Shown piece by piece: positions 45,041 through 57,439 of a stretch of DNA of 64,000 nt. The stretch spans positions 62,001 to 126,000 of the forward strand of contig JASANE010028255.1 in assembly GCA_030248225.1 (NCBI GenBank). Reading direction: 5' to 3'. Made by a program: the position numbers and the translations under genes. The notes under the pieces were generated by a model. It had not been told where the DNA came from and did no database searches. It saw only the letters and a program-made list of their open reading frames with translations. This DNA comes from Trileptium ribeirensis. Taxonomy: Eukaryota; Nematoda; Enoplea; Enoplida; Thoracostomopsidae. The stretch's first letter is position 1, and every line of letters starts with the position of its first letter.

Positions 45041-45789
45041 GAAAACGGTGCTTGGGAATCGGGTCCCAGCGACAACCCACCCGCGGAACATCAGGTTACG
45101 GAGCCATATATTGGTTTCCTTCACAAGTGGGTGGAAAGGCTAATCTCGTAAGGAGAAGGGAGTACTCAAAAAAGGGAATATGGGACAACGATACAAAGAT
45201 TATGAACCTAGGATTATACTGTGTATATTTATCATAATATGATGTATCTAATCATTCATGTCATTATATTACCTTGTGCCTATCAGTGTATACATGTTAT
45301 AGCAAACAGAGACTGGGAACGAAAAACACTCACATTAATCTTTCAAACCCAGGTAATAAAGTCATTTTCCCCCTAAAAAAATTTAGGAGGAGGACTTGGA
45401 GGACTTAGGGTCAAGGACTTTGGGGTCACCACATAACGGATTAGTGGCGATGCTGAACACCTTAAATCACCATTAAAGTACAACCAACACCCGTCACGAA
45501 AATAATTTAACGAACTAATAAACTAAGCAAAAGCAACAATCGTTCGTGTACCACAGAGTGATACACTGTCTGTATATACAGGTTAATTTCTGGGGTCTTT
45601 TTCTTCTTTTTCTTCTTTTCCTTCTTGGGTCCTCGAGTATTAGTCATTCTGCGCCTCCTTTTTGACAAGGGATCCCGACAGGGATCCCGATGTACGAGAG
45701 AGAACGGTGACAATCAAACGGACACCTACAGACATTAATTTAATCCCGTATATCTAAGTCCGAGAATTCCTATTTAAAAATATAAGAGA
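45041..45789 (+). other. 3' untranslated region and weak polypurine tract
   Basis: 750 bp without a gene. A purine-rich run AGGAGGAGGACTTGGAGGA lies at about 45,385-45,404 and a T/C-rich run at 45,592-45,632. Immediately before the 3' LTR is AAAAATATAAGAGA, which is only weakly a polypurine tract. Either could prime plus-strand synthesis. Confidence 0.5.
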
Positions 45790-47933
45790 TGTAACAGGCC
45801 CGCTTCGGCCTTGTCACGAGCATTTCATGACTTTCGCACCCTAAATTGTACTGGAACACGTTGGCACGTGACCGTTTGGATATAATGTTGTATCATGTCA
45901 GTGACCCGTTTGTATAAAATGTTGGGTTGTATCATTAAAACAGTTTGTATAAAAATGCCGTATCAGTGACCCGTTTGTATAAAATGTTGTGTGGTATCAT
46001 TAAACAGTTTGTATAAAAATGCCGTATCAGTGAATAGTTTGTATAAAATGCCGTATCAGTGAATAGTTTGTATGAAATGCCGTATCATTGAACAGTTTGT
46101 ATAAAATGCCGTATCAGTGACCCGTTTGTATAAAATGTTGTGTGGTATCATTAAACAGTTTGTATAAAAATGCCGTATCAGTGAATAGTTTGTATGAAAT
46201 GCCGTATCATTGAACAGTTTGTATAAAATGGCGTATTATTGAACAATTCGTATAAAATTCCGTATCCTATCAGTGAATCGTTTGTGTAAAATGTCGTACC
46301 ATCAATAAACCGTTTCGTATAATATGATATATCCCTTCACTAACTGACGAATTTGACCGGGACGAGTGTTGCGATCTGACTGAAATATAGGGTAATAAAC
46401 CGCCAAAATCGATCTGTAGGACTGAACAAGGAGCCCCACACCAAAGAAGTCTGGAAATTAGTCGAAAACCCAACCAGCGGACATTATATGCTAAAGGTCT
46501 GACGGTTACGACCGTCCGGGAATAGGAGGCCCCTGGCTGCACGTTCAAGAAAGCAAATTTGCTAAGACTGAAATCAAAAATATTAAGTTTACTTGGTTTT
46601 AGCGATATAAAAGTAATGGTCACGGAAAACAACAAGTCGCAACAAGCGGCATTCATACGCTTGGTAGCCTTCCCGATTATAAGGGACCACGGATGTCGGG
46701 TTAATTCGAAGGCCCGTCACCGTCTACTGTACCATGATCCGGAAAATAACCGGAACAGACCGGTAGAACACTTTGGGGAATTGAAGTTGGACATCCAAAG
46801 TCGATTCGGACAACGCCGGAACTTCGCATGTAACGTGTAGAGACAATCGCTAGTAACGCTAAGTTGGATTGTCAACGCGGAATCCAGGCCGTTACTGTCT
46901 GTGTATTTATGACCGACGATATATATATTTATCTACATATATGAGTGCGTGTGTATGCCCCTGGACGACTATTTCAGGCAAAATCACCTCGTTTCTTTAG
47001 CTCCGTTGTAGTATGCAACTAATGCCAGCCCCATCTTCCGACATCCTCGTTCCCCTACCCTACTTTCGAACCGGCGCATGCGACCCCTCGTTTTGTTCAT
47101 AGTGACTAGTTGAGTCCAACGATGTGCGCCGGACTTCCGTCCGAGTCCCCGCTGACTCGCGGTAGCCACTCAAAGATGCCTAGAGAGCTGTTGACAACCG
47201 CTGATGGGCACCGATAAATCGAGATTTTTCTTTCAACTCTAAAATGGGCGAACCGCCCCTCAACCGATTCGTCTCGATGAGACATCTCCAAAAATACCCG
47301 GCGGGTCTCGGTCCGCCGCCCTGTTAACCCGGGACAACCAGCAAAAGCGCCCCTACCGTAGCCACTACTCTCTCTAATCGCTGCAATTTTAGTACCGTTC
47401 TTACCCCTGCCGCCCCAGCAGCGATATCACCCCTCATTTAAATCGCCGTTGGACGACGAGTCCAACGATACCCAGCGGGCGTTGCTCCGCTCAACCGTTA
47501 ACGCAGGAGAGCCCGCTAAAACTCCCCACACTAATACATATAGGAACCCATAAGTGGGTTCCGACCCACTATTTCGTCCTCTCACCTCGTGTTTGGTAGC
47601 AGTCGACCCCATTTATTGTTCTGGGTCCGAATATCGCCCCAGCCCCTCGAAATTCCCGCGGAATTCCCCTTGTCCCGCTTCCCTTCCCACGCCCTCTCCG
47701 TGTCCTCGCTGTCCTTTCGCTTTTTGTCCTCGTTCTCTCTCTAACCTTCGTTTCTGGACGGTTTTCTTCTCTGTCGTTTTGTTGTTGTTGTTTTTGATGT
47801 GTTGTGCGTGTGTGTTTATCCTGAGCGACCTTTCTGTCGCTCAGTACGCCGCTATGTCTACTGTGTGTAATGTGCGTATTTGTATATGTGTGTGTAGACA
47901 TATATGTTTATATGTATTATTTTAATATGTAAG

Positions 47934-47982
<49 letters not shown>

Positions 47983-50900
47983 TATGAGGACACGACATAA
48001 AAGTGGACGGACGAGGACAAAACATACAAAAATCGCTAAAATTTCAGAGTTTTACGGACGGACAAAATACGGACGGATAGGACGAACGGGGGGCGATTTT
48101 AGGGCCCTCCCGCGGACTCTAGGGGCCTTGGAGCAGGGCCACTGACCAGTTAGGGGTACGTTATGGTTTGCCCCGTCTCTGGCCCCGAGACGGATAATTT
48201 CCCGTCGACGCCCCCCCGGCAAGACTATGAAACATAGGCACTCACAAGAAAATTTCAAACAAGCTCGGTTCTTTTCGTTGTTTTTGGATGTCCTCATGAA
48301 CGAGGGTCATCTGCTAAGTCGAATTTAGCTTAATTAGGAGGGCGGCAAGTCGAAAACCACAAAGGCCGAGTTGATGTTTGCCGAATCGGGAGGGGTGGGA
48401 AGAGCAAATAGTCAAAAGTCGAACAGATTGTTACGCTAATTGGGATTGAAGAAGGAAATTGCGTGAGCCGAAAGTATCTTCAGTAGTTTGACTTAAGCTG
48501 GGACCGGAAACTGTTCGAACGTTGTGAGTTTAGCATCTAATTTCGCTGGACATCCGGCGATAAGGACGGGAAATTGGGACTTCAAAATTTACTTTTCTTG
48601 AGAAAATTGGGACAAAACTCACAGATGGTCAACTTCCGAGTACTCGGAAGATTCAAACTTGATGTCGGCAAATTTAATTAAAGCCGACTCTCTTTAAGGA
48701 CATTGACGGTTTACGGTAGCCGTCAAGATTCGATTTTCCGGAAGTGTCCCCAATTGGACACTGGACAGAAAACCCAAAAAAGTGGGCGTCAAGAAATCGC
48801 CAACGATTGGACGGCGACAAAATCGCCATTCTTAACTACAGGCAAAAATTTCGAGGTTACGACCAGCGCGTCGAATCTTCGAATCAGTTGGACTTCGACA
48901 GCGCGGAGTTCGGTCGACTTTACTGACCGGCTCCGGCGCACTGCTTCATTGTGTTTAGTTTTCACGCAGCTCTGACGTTTTCGCTTTTCGTTTCGCTTCG
49001 GATTTACTCGATGGACGAAAGATTTCCGCGCAGGTATATACCTCGCGAAGGGGTTCAGCTGGTGCTGCCCCAAGGATCGACAGCCGTAAGTGTGAGGAAG
49101 GTTTAGCGACAGCAGGGGTTTAATTTCCCTGTTAATTGAAGAGTAACGCACTGTTCGTTTAGCTTCCGCTGAATGTAGCGCGCCCTTCGCACTTAGGCAG
49201 AAATACTCTCGTTCGGGTTCTAACTCCCTGTTCCCACCGAAATGCTACACATAACCCAGTTCTGGAATCAATCATTAATATCGAGTTCCGACGTAGGAGA
49301 CGTTAGGCGATTCGGGATGTGTCCGTATAGAGTGCAGTGAGGTCTGATCAAACCAATTCGAAGTCTTTCTGATTCCCCGTGGTCATAGGTAAGGCACACC
49401 GAAATGGACGCTTCTCGTCCAGGTTTTACATGACCTGCTGTTTTGAGTTAGGGCTCTCGAATATTCCTGAGTCGACCACGGCAAAATTTTCTTGAATGTG
49501 CACACCACCGACATAGGGACTTGCTTAATGATTTGTTGTTTTGGTTTCTAAATTTGTAGCCTAGTGGATTGTCCAATGCTTATGCCGTGTTTGAGCCTGG
49601 ACAGAAACGCAGATTAGGAACGGCGGATTAGCCTCCGTCGGGCTTTAGGAAGCCCCCAAAATTTCTTTTATCCTATACGAGTTAAGTAAATTTGGGTTCG
49701 TAAAAGACGAAGCAAATTCTAGGCACGCCAACTTGAGCTTAAGGTGTTTGCCATCTTCACGGAATGCTGATTAGGAGTAGTTTTGGTTCAATTGTTCGGC
49801 ACTGATTTTAGAGTGCCTAGGCGACGAATTCGATAGGGTCCCCGTTGGTACACCAATTTCATTAGTGCGACCGACCGGAGAAACATTAGGCGCCCATTTT
49901 GACCCTTGTGTGATCCAAACGAGCTGGCGGAACAAGGCCCCCAGCCGAACAAAATTTCGCCGACCTCACTTGGTGACGAGCACGCTCTGTTTGGTGGTAA
50001 CACACCAATCCCTTGACACGAAAGACTACTTTCGATGAACGATTCGGTTTACCAGTGTTCACTATAGTATAGTAACATGGTCTTCTCTCGAGACCATTGT
50101 CTACAGGAAATAGAATTAAAGCATGCCCCTGCGCCATCAATAGATGACGCCCTTGCGCGAAAACACTCCGTGTGCCCGCCTTCAAACAAAATTTTTAGTA
50201 CCTCCTGAAAATAAAGAAAACTTACCTCCTTGCCTGGGCTATTTTGGCCCCAAACAGAGCGAGTGCAAAACCCCTTTTTCTTTTTGGAGCTAGTCGATCG
50301 CTGAATTTAGCCAGATTTCACTATTTATCCTCAGTGCCCGTTAGGCTATGTACTATGTAAGCCCGGATTTCATTTTTCCGCAGTTTTACCATCTGTTAGT
50401 TTACTTTCCCGTATTGTGATTTGATCCTGCACGGAGAATTTAAGTCCGCCGCAGTTTCATTTGTCTTAAACATTCAGCCACAGATATATAAGAACATCGA
50501 CTACTAAGTCGATGATAACTCCACTGCACTACAGTGCAGTTGAGACACTGCAACATTGCAGTGTAACAGAAAAATAGGCGATAGAGAGAGGCAACCAAAC
50601 AACGACAAAAATGGAAACCAAAAGACGCGGAGGGGTCCCGGGCCGATTGCCCATGGCCCGATTAGTCCAAACGGCCCCAAAGAGTAGGAAATAAGGCACG
50701 TCCAGCCCGTAAAACTTGTCCCCACCCAGATTCCGGTAGGAAAATCAAATGAGAACGAAATAGCCAGGCTCGCCCCTGGGGGCGGCCCCGAGATTCGTGT
50801 AGGAGAGCGCATAGTGTTGGTTCACGTTACGACCACGTCCCTCTCTCCAAGAATTGATGGATTATTCTACCCCCCTCTTCTTTTGCCTCCCTTTCAGTCA

Positions 50901-52235
50901 GTCGTACTAATTGGTAGACCAAAGTGCCCGCGGCAACACATTGAGTAAACGAGTGGACGTCCCGACGAGCGAATCGCTAGGGCAAGTCAATCGGCAGACC
51001 GAGACTGTTATTTTACCGATAATTTCTTGAGTATCCGCTAGGCCTTGTTCCGATGTCGTTTTAGTAGAGCTCGCCTAGTCAAGTTCTGTCGCTGTTTTTT
51101 GCCCGTAAACCCGCCTAATGACCGTCGCCGCGTGCAAGTGATGACCGTTTCGAGAAGCACGCTACGGAGCAGTTTCTGTAGCACTCTAGGGTCCCTGTTT
51201 TATGCGCCCCATAACTGAGGCATCGTTAGCATTGAAACGAAGCAGGGATAACCGCCCCTAGTCCGCGAACTGGCGGATATCTGTGCGCTCCGACCCATGC
51301 TTTGTTTTTTTCACCGCTCATTGCCCGTAGCTGATTAAACCGAAGCTACCTCGTCGAGCTTCTGCTAAACTCCCCTGATTTGATTCACTTAGGTCGTCCC
51401 GATAGTTGCTCGGAAACACTCGTCCCGACAATAAATCTTGATCTTGTGAATAAAATTTGTATCATGGACACAGAGTGCAGCCTTACTTCTTATCGAGACG
51501 ATAGAGACTTTCCTGGTTTGTCCGCTCGGACCAGCAGGCACTGCTCGTCATGGTTTGTGTGCGAGAATGTCGCAAACCCTGGCGTGCATGGCCTTCTAAC
51601 ATCATTATTTCATTTTATTACCGGAACCAAGGAACAAAATACTAGGAGCACTCCAGCAAAATTTGACCTGTTCGCGGCGATGACTCAAAAATTTTCCTCG
51701 GGACTTATTATCAATGTAGACTCTATCGAAAGGAGCATGCCACAGCGACGACTATCCGACATTAAACACTCAGGGCTTGGCGGAACCCTGTGGGGGCCAC
51801 ATAGGTCAATGCTCTAACACGGAGCATGCCAATATCTTAACTAGGCAAATCAACTTGAGTTTCAAATTTCTAGGAATATTTTCATATCTTAGTCCAACAC
51901 TTACCACACTAAAATAGAACTAAACAACTTCCGATGAGTCTAAGATAGGGAACAGCGGCTAGGCTCCATGACCTGTGAGCAGGTGTCGGTGCTAGCCTCC
52001 CTGATGGACCTCAGAAATCATAGCCGATACTAGACGCGTGCGCAACCCTTCGGGCGTCCGAACACACCCGTGAAGCGCGCCTGCGGCCTGCTAAGCTGCG
52101 TAACTTCTTGGTTCTGACCAAGAATAGGATTAAAATTTTAGTATTCACGGTCCACCCTTGAGGTTACGATAGCCGGGGTCTTATGGGCATGGTGCTAGGA
52201 AGTTGCGCCGTGCAGCTGCGTCACCGGTTATTACA
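45790..52235 (+). repeat. 3' LTR of giant element (6,446 bp)
   Basis: Same content and order as 27,036-33,445: TATA-like array at 45,866-46,334, hairpin at 47,820-47,845, (TA)n at 47,936-47,984, hairpin triplet at 50,495-50,564, LTR-end module at 51,976-52,105 and the terminal TTACA. CATA at 52,236-52,239 is the right target duplication. Substitutions and short indels are spread evenly, as expected for neutral decay since insertion. Confidence 0.92.
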
Positions 52236-54814
52236 CATATATGTGTGTACGTATTTATAACTATATATAAATTTTGTTTTGAATTTTGAAATTCGTTTTT
52301 TCTAGGTTTTACCGATTTATGGACATCAAAAAAGCTAAGTTAAGGGGGTAGACCGACGATATAAAAAAGCTAGAAGCCCGATACAGTGTCGGAGCCAGTT
52401 AGGAAATGGTTTTCAGACTTAAGCTTTGTGTTCTGAATTTTTCGCCACATATGTTAGTTTTCCTTTCTCGTTTTAATTTTAGCTACTCCCTCTGATTTTG
52501 GCTTTTGGGTTTTTAATTTCGCCGGAGGGCTTAAATCGCGGGAGCCGCACTTAAGGGTGCTGTAGCGTCGGAAAGATGCTCCACGCGTCCGTAAGCGCAC
52601 GTGCCCGCGAATTGATAGAAATTTCACGGCTAAATTGACTCCCGCCAAACTCGACTGGCGCCCCTATTCATCGGGCTAGTTTTATGTCACAATCGCTCGG
52701 CGGGTAGTTGTTATTGTGCATGGTGTGACTAGGGTCTAGGGAACGAACAAGAAAGAAAAAGGGTTGGGATGTTCACAGGGACACGGGATGAGGGAACCAC
52801 TAGCTGGAGCGATTCGATCTGCAGGTAGTCGCAACCGCATCTTGGGCTTTAGCCAATTATTAGATTGGGCAGCGGAGCTACCAGAAAATTCCTAGCATTG
52901 CCGTCATAAGATTTTTTAGTTTATTGCTCCAAATTAGAAACGGGTTCTCCCAGGCCGTGCGGCTACGGTAGGGAGCCCCTTTGATCTTTTAACAGTACCC
53001 CAGAGCCTCCGCAGTTCGGGCGGACCTAGCGAGAACATTGGGTATTGTCGCGAGGCATTGCTGTTCCGTGTGTGGGGCGGCACGCTACGGAACCACGGAC
53101 AGCCCTCACTCCTTTTTTCGCCCTGGCAAGCCCCACTGGAAGTTCACAAGTCACCAGACTTTATTCTTTTGGCAAACGAAGGGTTTACAGTTCGATGTGG
53201 GCTGGCGGGCGCGAGTGGCTCTGGATTCGACATGTATCTAGTTGCATATAGACGTTCACATACTTGTGTTTGAAGAGTGACAAAAACTCTAGGTTAGAAG
53301 CGCACGAAGTCATTTGCAAACCAAGTCAGGAAAGAGGAAGCGGAAGACCACGGAGTCTAACACAGGACCTCCATTGCAGCGTCCACAAATTAGAGGCAAT
53401 ATCCTCGTTAGCTTTTCTAACTACTGAGGCTGATCGTCTTCGAAAGCTCAGACGCGTACTCTCAAGCCTTGCAGCCACGGTAGGGAGCCTCGTCTTATTT
53501 TAGACAGAAAGTATACTTCGGTTGGACAAAAACCGACACGCCGAATACAGGATGACTTATTTTAGCCCGGTTGACGTTATCTCCCACCCATCTCTTTATT
53601 AGGCTTCAACGGAAACGTCAGTTTGGCCTTTTGCCATCGGGAAACTCTTAAAAATAACTTTAAAGGATCTCGCGCTGGCTGTCAGTGGTGCAAATGACTT
53701 CGGACCCGTGAGAGACAATTAAGCGACTCTAACTGATGCTAGAAAACAAAAGAAACGATATGGAGTTAACTGCGATCCGGGAGATATTTATTTAAAGATT
53801 CATCGAGACCGCTCCCACGTAGTCGAGCTTCTACCCTCGTGAGATCTCATAATAGCACGCACCCCGAAAACACTTACAGCACCTAGACGTGGATACTCAA
53901 GCCGTGCAACTATGGTAGAGGTCCACGTCGGAATTTTTCTTTTAAGTATCGGATACTAGGGAGGGCAGAGAACGTCACTTTGTGTTCAGGGGACGCGGCA
54001 TTGGCCCTCGGACAAGGCAGCTTTTGCTCTCCATTCAGTCTGGTTGTCAACCATTTTCTGTATTCAGAAGAGTGAACCTAGGTTATAGGTCTACTAATCG
54101 TGGCAGGGCGGGTGCTAGCGACTACATACTCCAATGGTGTGGATAGCGTAAACAAACTTGGAGTAAACACATGAGCCTTGTGAAAATATCAGTAACCAAG
54201 GAGTAGTGAACGGTAATTACTTGCCGTGGAGTCCTTAAAATCAGAGGTGACGGCAAGATTGGGGAATGGCTTGAATTTAGAGTGGCGGCTGTGTAGGGCT
54301 ATGTTCGGTACTCTTGAAATCTGGGATCTTTGTCCTTATGATCGAAAATCACATCACTGGGTATATCATATGACTATGCCCATTTTGAATCAGTAAAAAT
54401 TGCTGAAGTGGTCTTTTGTACTTCGGCAATATGTAAATGTACCAGAGTTTGACGTAGCAACTTTCGAAATAGATTCATTCAGAAACACACAAAAATAAGT
54501 TAATTAGCAGCAAGCATGCGTACAAAACGAATATAAACAATAACGTATCAGTTAGAGGAACCTCTAAAGAACCACTCGAATGATAAATTTGGTTAGAAAT
54601 CTATAGGTTTTTAGCGGTTAGTTCTCCCTCATAAAAGCGAATACAGACAAAGCGAAGGGCCCTGGGATTGGCTCCCAGGTGTCCCCAAGCATTACCCTTT
54701 TTGTGATAGGATTCGTGTTACAACAATCAGGATATCCAAGAGCAAATCCACGCCTACAAACAGTGAAAAATGGGAGTTCCAAACAGATGGGATTTCGCAT
54801 GTAGTAATGGAAAA
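52236..54814. other. Non-coding region with a three-copy repeat core
   Basis: No gene recognised. A core near CAAGCCGTGCAGCTACGGTA plus GGGAGCC recurs at 52,951-52,977, 53,449-53,489 and 53,885-53,924. The second and third share more flanking sequence. It is probably LTR-derived sequence of a third family member, since the LTR-end module follows at 54,815. Confidence 0.45.
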
Positions 54815-54960
54815 GGCGGGTCAGCCTTATTATTTGTGAGCAGGTTTAAGGGGTGCTCCTCCCTCAGGGGGAACTTCATGCCACTCGAAACGTGGGTTAG
54901 TATAGGGGCTCTGCCGAACACCTTGGTTAAGCTGCCGGCGGCCTACTAAGCTAACCGGTT
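54815..54960 (+). repeat. LTR-end module, plus orientation
   Basis: GGTCAGCCTTATT ... CTCCCTCAGGGGGAACTTCA ... CCGAACACCTTGG ... GGCGGCCTACTAAGC. It aligns with the end part of the giant LTR (33,185-33,325) and, inverted, with 55,516-55,660. Together with the latter it forms an inverted repeat with a loop of about 555 bp. Confidence 0.65.
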
Positions 54961-55097
54961 CGTTCAGTAATTTGATGCCGGCTAGGTCGAAATGGTCCTA
55001 ACGCACATTGCCAGTCGTTGTTGTTTACTGAGTTTGCCATATGTCGTACGTTTGAACCTGTGTTGTTATTCGTTCATGTTGTGAGGTTCCTTAAGGA

Positions 55098-55172
55098 CCC
55101 GAGCTAGCTCAGTGGTTTGCGTACACAAGTTTCACCAGTACGTTCCGAGTTCGATCCCGGGCTTGAGTTTGT
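55098..55172 (+). other. tRNA-like sequence with A and B boxes
   Basis: TAGCTCAGTGGTT (A-box) and GAGTTCGATCCC (B-box) stand about 48 bp apart, as in a tRNA gene. The acceptor and T stems do not pair well, so a functional tRNA is unlikely. It lies just beyond an LTR-like end, where the giant element has its primer-site region, which also has GTTCGATCCC. It may be a tRNA-derived primer region or a SINE head. Confidence 0.45.
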
Positions 55173-55862
55173 CAAACACTGCGCGATGCACAAATTAATT
55201 CCGGCATGAAAGGGTTAGGTCAACAAGCGGTTCACTGGGTAGGCCATGGTCGTTTGGACGCCGCAGCGGGGATCGGCGGTGCAATAGGATCCCTTAGGGT
55301 GGGAACTGGTCCCAGAACAATTAACACACATTCCGTTTTCGAAATGCCTTTACCCTTCGTTTTTAAATCTAAATTTTATGCACTTCAATGGGGGAACTTT
55401 CAATATTAATAGGATAATTTACTTGTATTGATGATTTTGTCGTGTTACAGAACACTTTCTAAACAGTTAATGTACTAGGGTCAGTTCTGGCCCTAAGGGA
55501 TCCTAGCTGCACCACGTAACCACCAGGCTGCCGGCGGATTTACCAAGGTGTTCGGCCTGGCCCCTATGTTGGCCCACGCATCTAATGGTACGGAGTTCCC
55601 CCTGAGAGAAGGTCATCCCCTAAGCCTGCTTACAGGTAATAAGGCTGACCCGTCATTCCCCCATTCAGTCGCTAGGTCCTAGACTAAGGCATTTAATTTT
55701 AGACGATTAAAAGAAAATCGCGGACAACAACAGCTTTTGCCGGGCAGTGGCCGAAACGTGCCAAAAGAGCACGTATTAAACAACCCAAACATCGCGCTGG
55801 TCGGCGCGAGAAAAATTTAAAAGCAATATATAACGGCTCTCAGGGCTCTGTTTCATCATAGG

Positions 55863-55889
55863 GATATCGGCACATTTTTTGCCGATATC
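55863..55889. other. 10-bp stem hairpin
   Basis: GATATCGGCA, loop CATTTTT, TGCCGATATC, perfectly paired. Outer TTTCATCA/TGATGAAA segments (about 55,850 and 55,970) could close a larger structure. Confidence 0.6.
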
Positions 55890-57119
55890 GCGGATCTAAA
55901 AAAGTAGGCGGTCAGGGGTAACCGGTATCTTGCCCTGGCAGACCGTCTGCTGATGAAATTAATATTTTAATTGTATCTCCCACGAGAGGCCCACTAGAGG
56001 CCGATTCAGACGTAAGAAACCCGAGATTTTGATGCCCACTTTCAGTTTAGGGGATCCTGAGCGGACCCGTGGGTGTGGGCGGCCCCGGTTTTCGACTAAT
56101 CAGTTAGGACGGGACCCGATAAGCGTACCGGGATCAAAAATCGGGGGACTTTTAATTATTGTAGGTGTCCTTTTAGGCTTAGAAAATTGGAGGCTTAAAC
56201 GCCTGCTCGGGGATCCGTAAGTACTTAGGGGAACCAAATTTCTTGACCCGCCTGGGCAATTTGGCACCCCTAGGGAGTCCTTAATATGGTTTACTCACCC
56301 CGCTCCTCGAAGTTCAATAGAAAACTCGAAATTTGAACTTTTAGCACCGCACTTTAAAATAGTGTCTTAGGAATTTTATATCCGAAATTTAAGTTTTCGG
56401 AGACCGAAAATTTGATTACCTAAACATGATCGGCCTGCATATAAAATACACTGAACTCGTCCTGGCATTCTCTAACTCTACCCATATGTGGATATGTATT
56501 ATATGTATAACAGATATCAGGCAATTAATAGTAACCACTCGGCGTGTGCGCTGGGATCAGGCTCAGGTCGACCAGTTTTCTTGTACCACCAAAAATTCCT
56601 GTGACATCCGTTGGTCCCTGGCCCCTCCGAACGCACACCCGTTCCTCATAACAAACGTCATACATTAAACAATTCATAAACAACAAAATACATCGAACAG
56701 TTTATTTTTTTACACGTGGATCGACCGGACACCCCTAACCGTTATCCTTCTCTTTCACGTTCGGTGCCAAAATCATCCCGTGCACCTTCGGTGGTGGGTT
56801 GTGACCTTACAAGTACAACATAAACAAGATACAATATTATTTATTTCACGATAACAGTAACATATCATTTTATGTGGAAGTCACCCTCCACCGGTATCCG
56901 GTTGTCCGTACGGCCCATTCCCTTTTCTTTCCTATAAACTTAAACGTTTTTTATCAGTTTCACGAAAACTCGGGCTCTTACATCTCATAAAATTTTTTTG
57001 GATCTATTAGACTCCTTATTTAGGGTAGGAATGTAAATCTCGTGGAAAGATAGATTTGTGTGAAATTTCGCCGTTTAATTTTAATTTAGATGTACAGCCC
57101 GTTAGTCGTTTTGGCTTGG

Positions 57120-57245
57120 TAGTTTTTTTAAGAAAATTTGCGAAAATTTGAAGAAAATTTGCAAAATTTTCAAAAATTTTGGGACAGTTCACGATAACCT
57201 GCATAAGGTTAAGAAAATTTGCGTGAATTTAGCGAAAACTTGTAA
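57120..57245. repeat. Degenerate GAAAATTTGC tandem repeat
   Basis: AGAAAATTTGC and close variants recur about every 15 bp at 57,129-57,180 and again around 57,210-57,245. Confidence 0.6.
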
Positions 57246-57439
57246 AAGAACTTGTAAATGTTCCAAAGTTCCACGCATAGTTTTCCAAAGATCTTAGGTC
57301 AGAAGGACGACTTGAGGTGCCATGAGATCCCTAACGAGAAAACGGTGTCCCTTCTCCCTCATTTTTCGGAATTTTTGGAGTTTTCCCTTGTGGCCTAAAC
57401 TGTTAAAGTTAGGGTTTAGTTCATGTGAAATTTTCCTTT

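Larger units (their letters stand above)
27036..52235 (+). mobile_element. Giant LTR retroelement, 25.2 kb, no pol
   Basis: Two direct repeats of 6,410 and 6,446 bp with TGTAA...TTACA ends enclose 12,344 bp. A 4-bp target duplication (CATA) flanks the whole. In a 300-bp comparison (31,021 on versus 49,814 on) I counted about ten differences, giving roughly 96-97% identity, so the insertion is fairly young. Gene order: leader, gag, acidic accessory polyprotein, env-like gene, retropepsin, linker, NADAR-SGNH. RT, RNase H and integrase motifs are absent. In ordinary Ty3/Gypsy or retrovirus genomes protease leads pol and env follows it, so pol was probably lost between the protease and the NADAR module. 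This copy would need enzymes in trans. Confidence 0.9.

Noticed and set aside
45507..45713. Lys-rich 68-codon minus-strand frame
   Set aside because: Arises from the T/C-rich tract; no start context or homology.
55950..56000. CTGATGA plus a 6-bp stem, hammerhead-like
   Set aside because: GTA instead of GAA follows stem II, so the catalytic core is incomplete.
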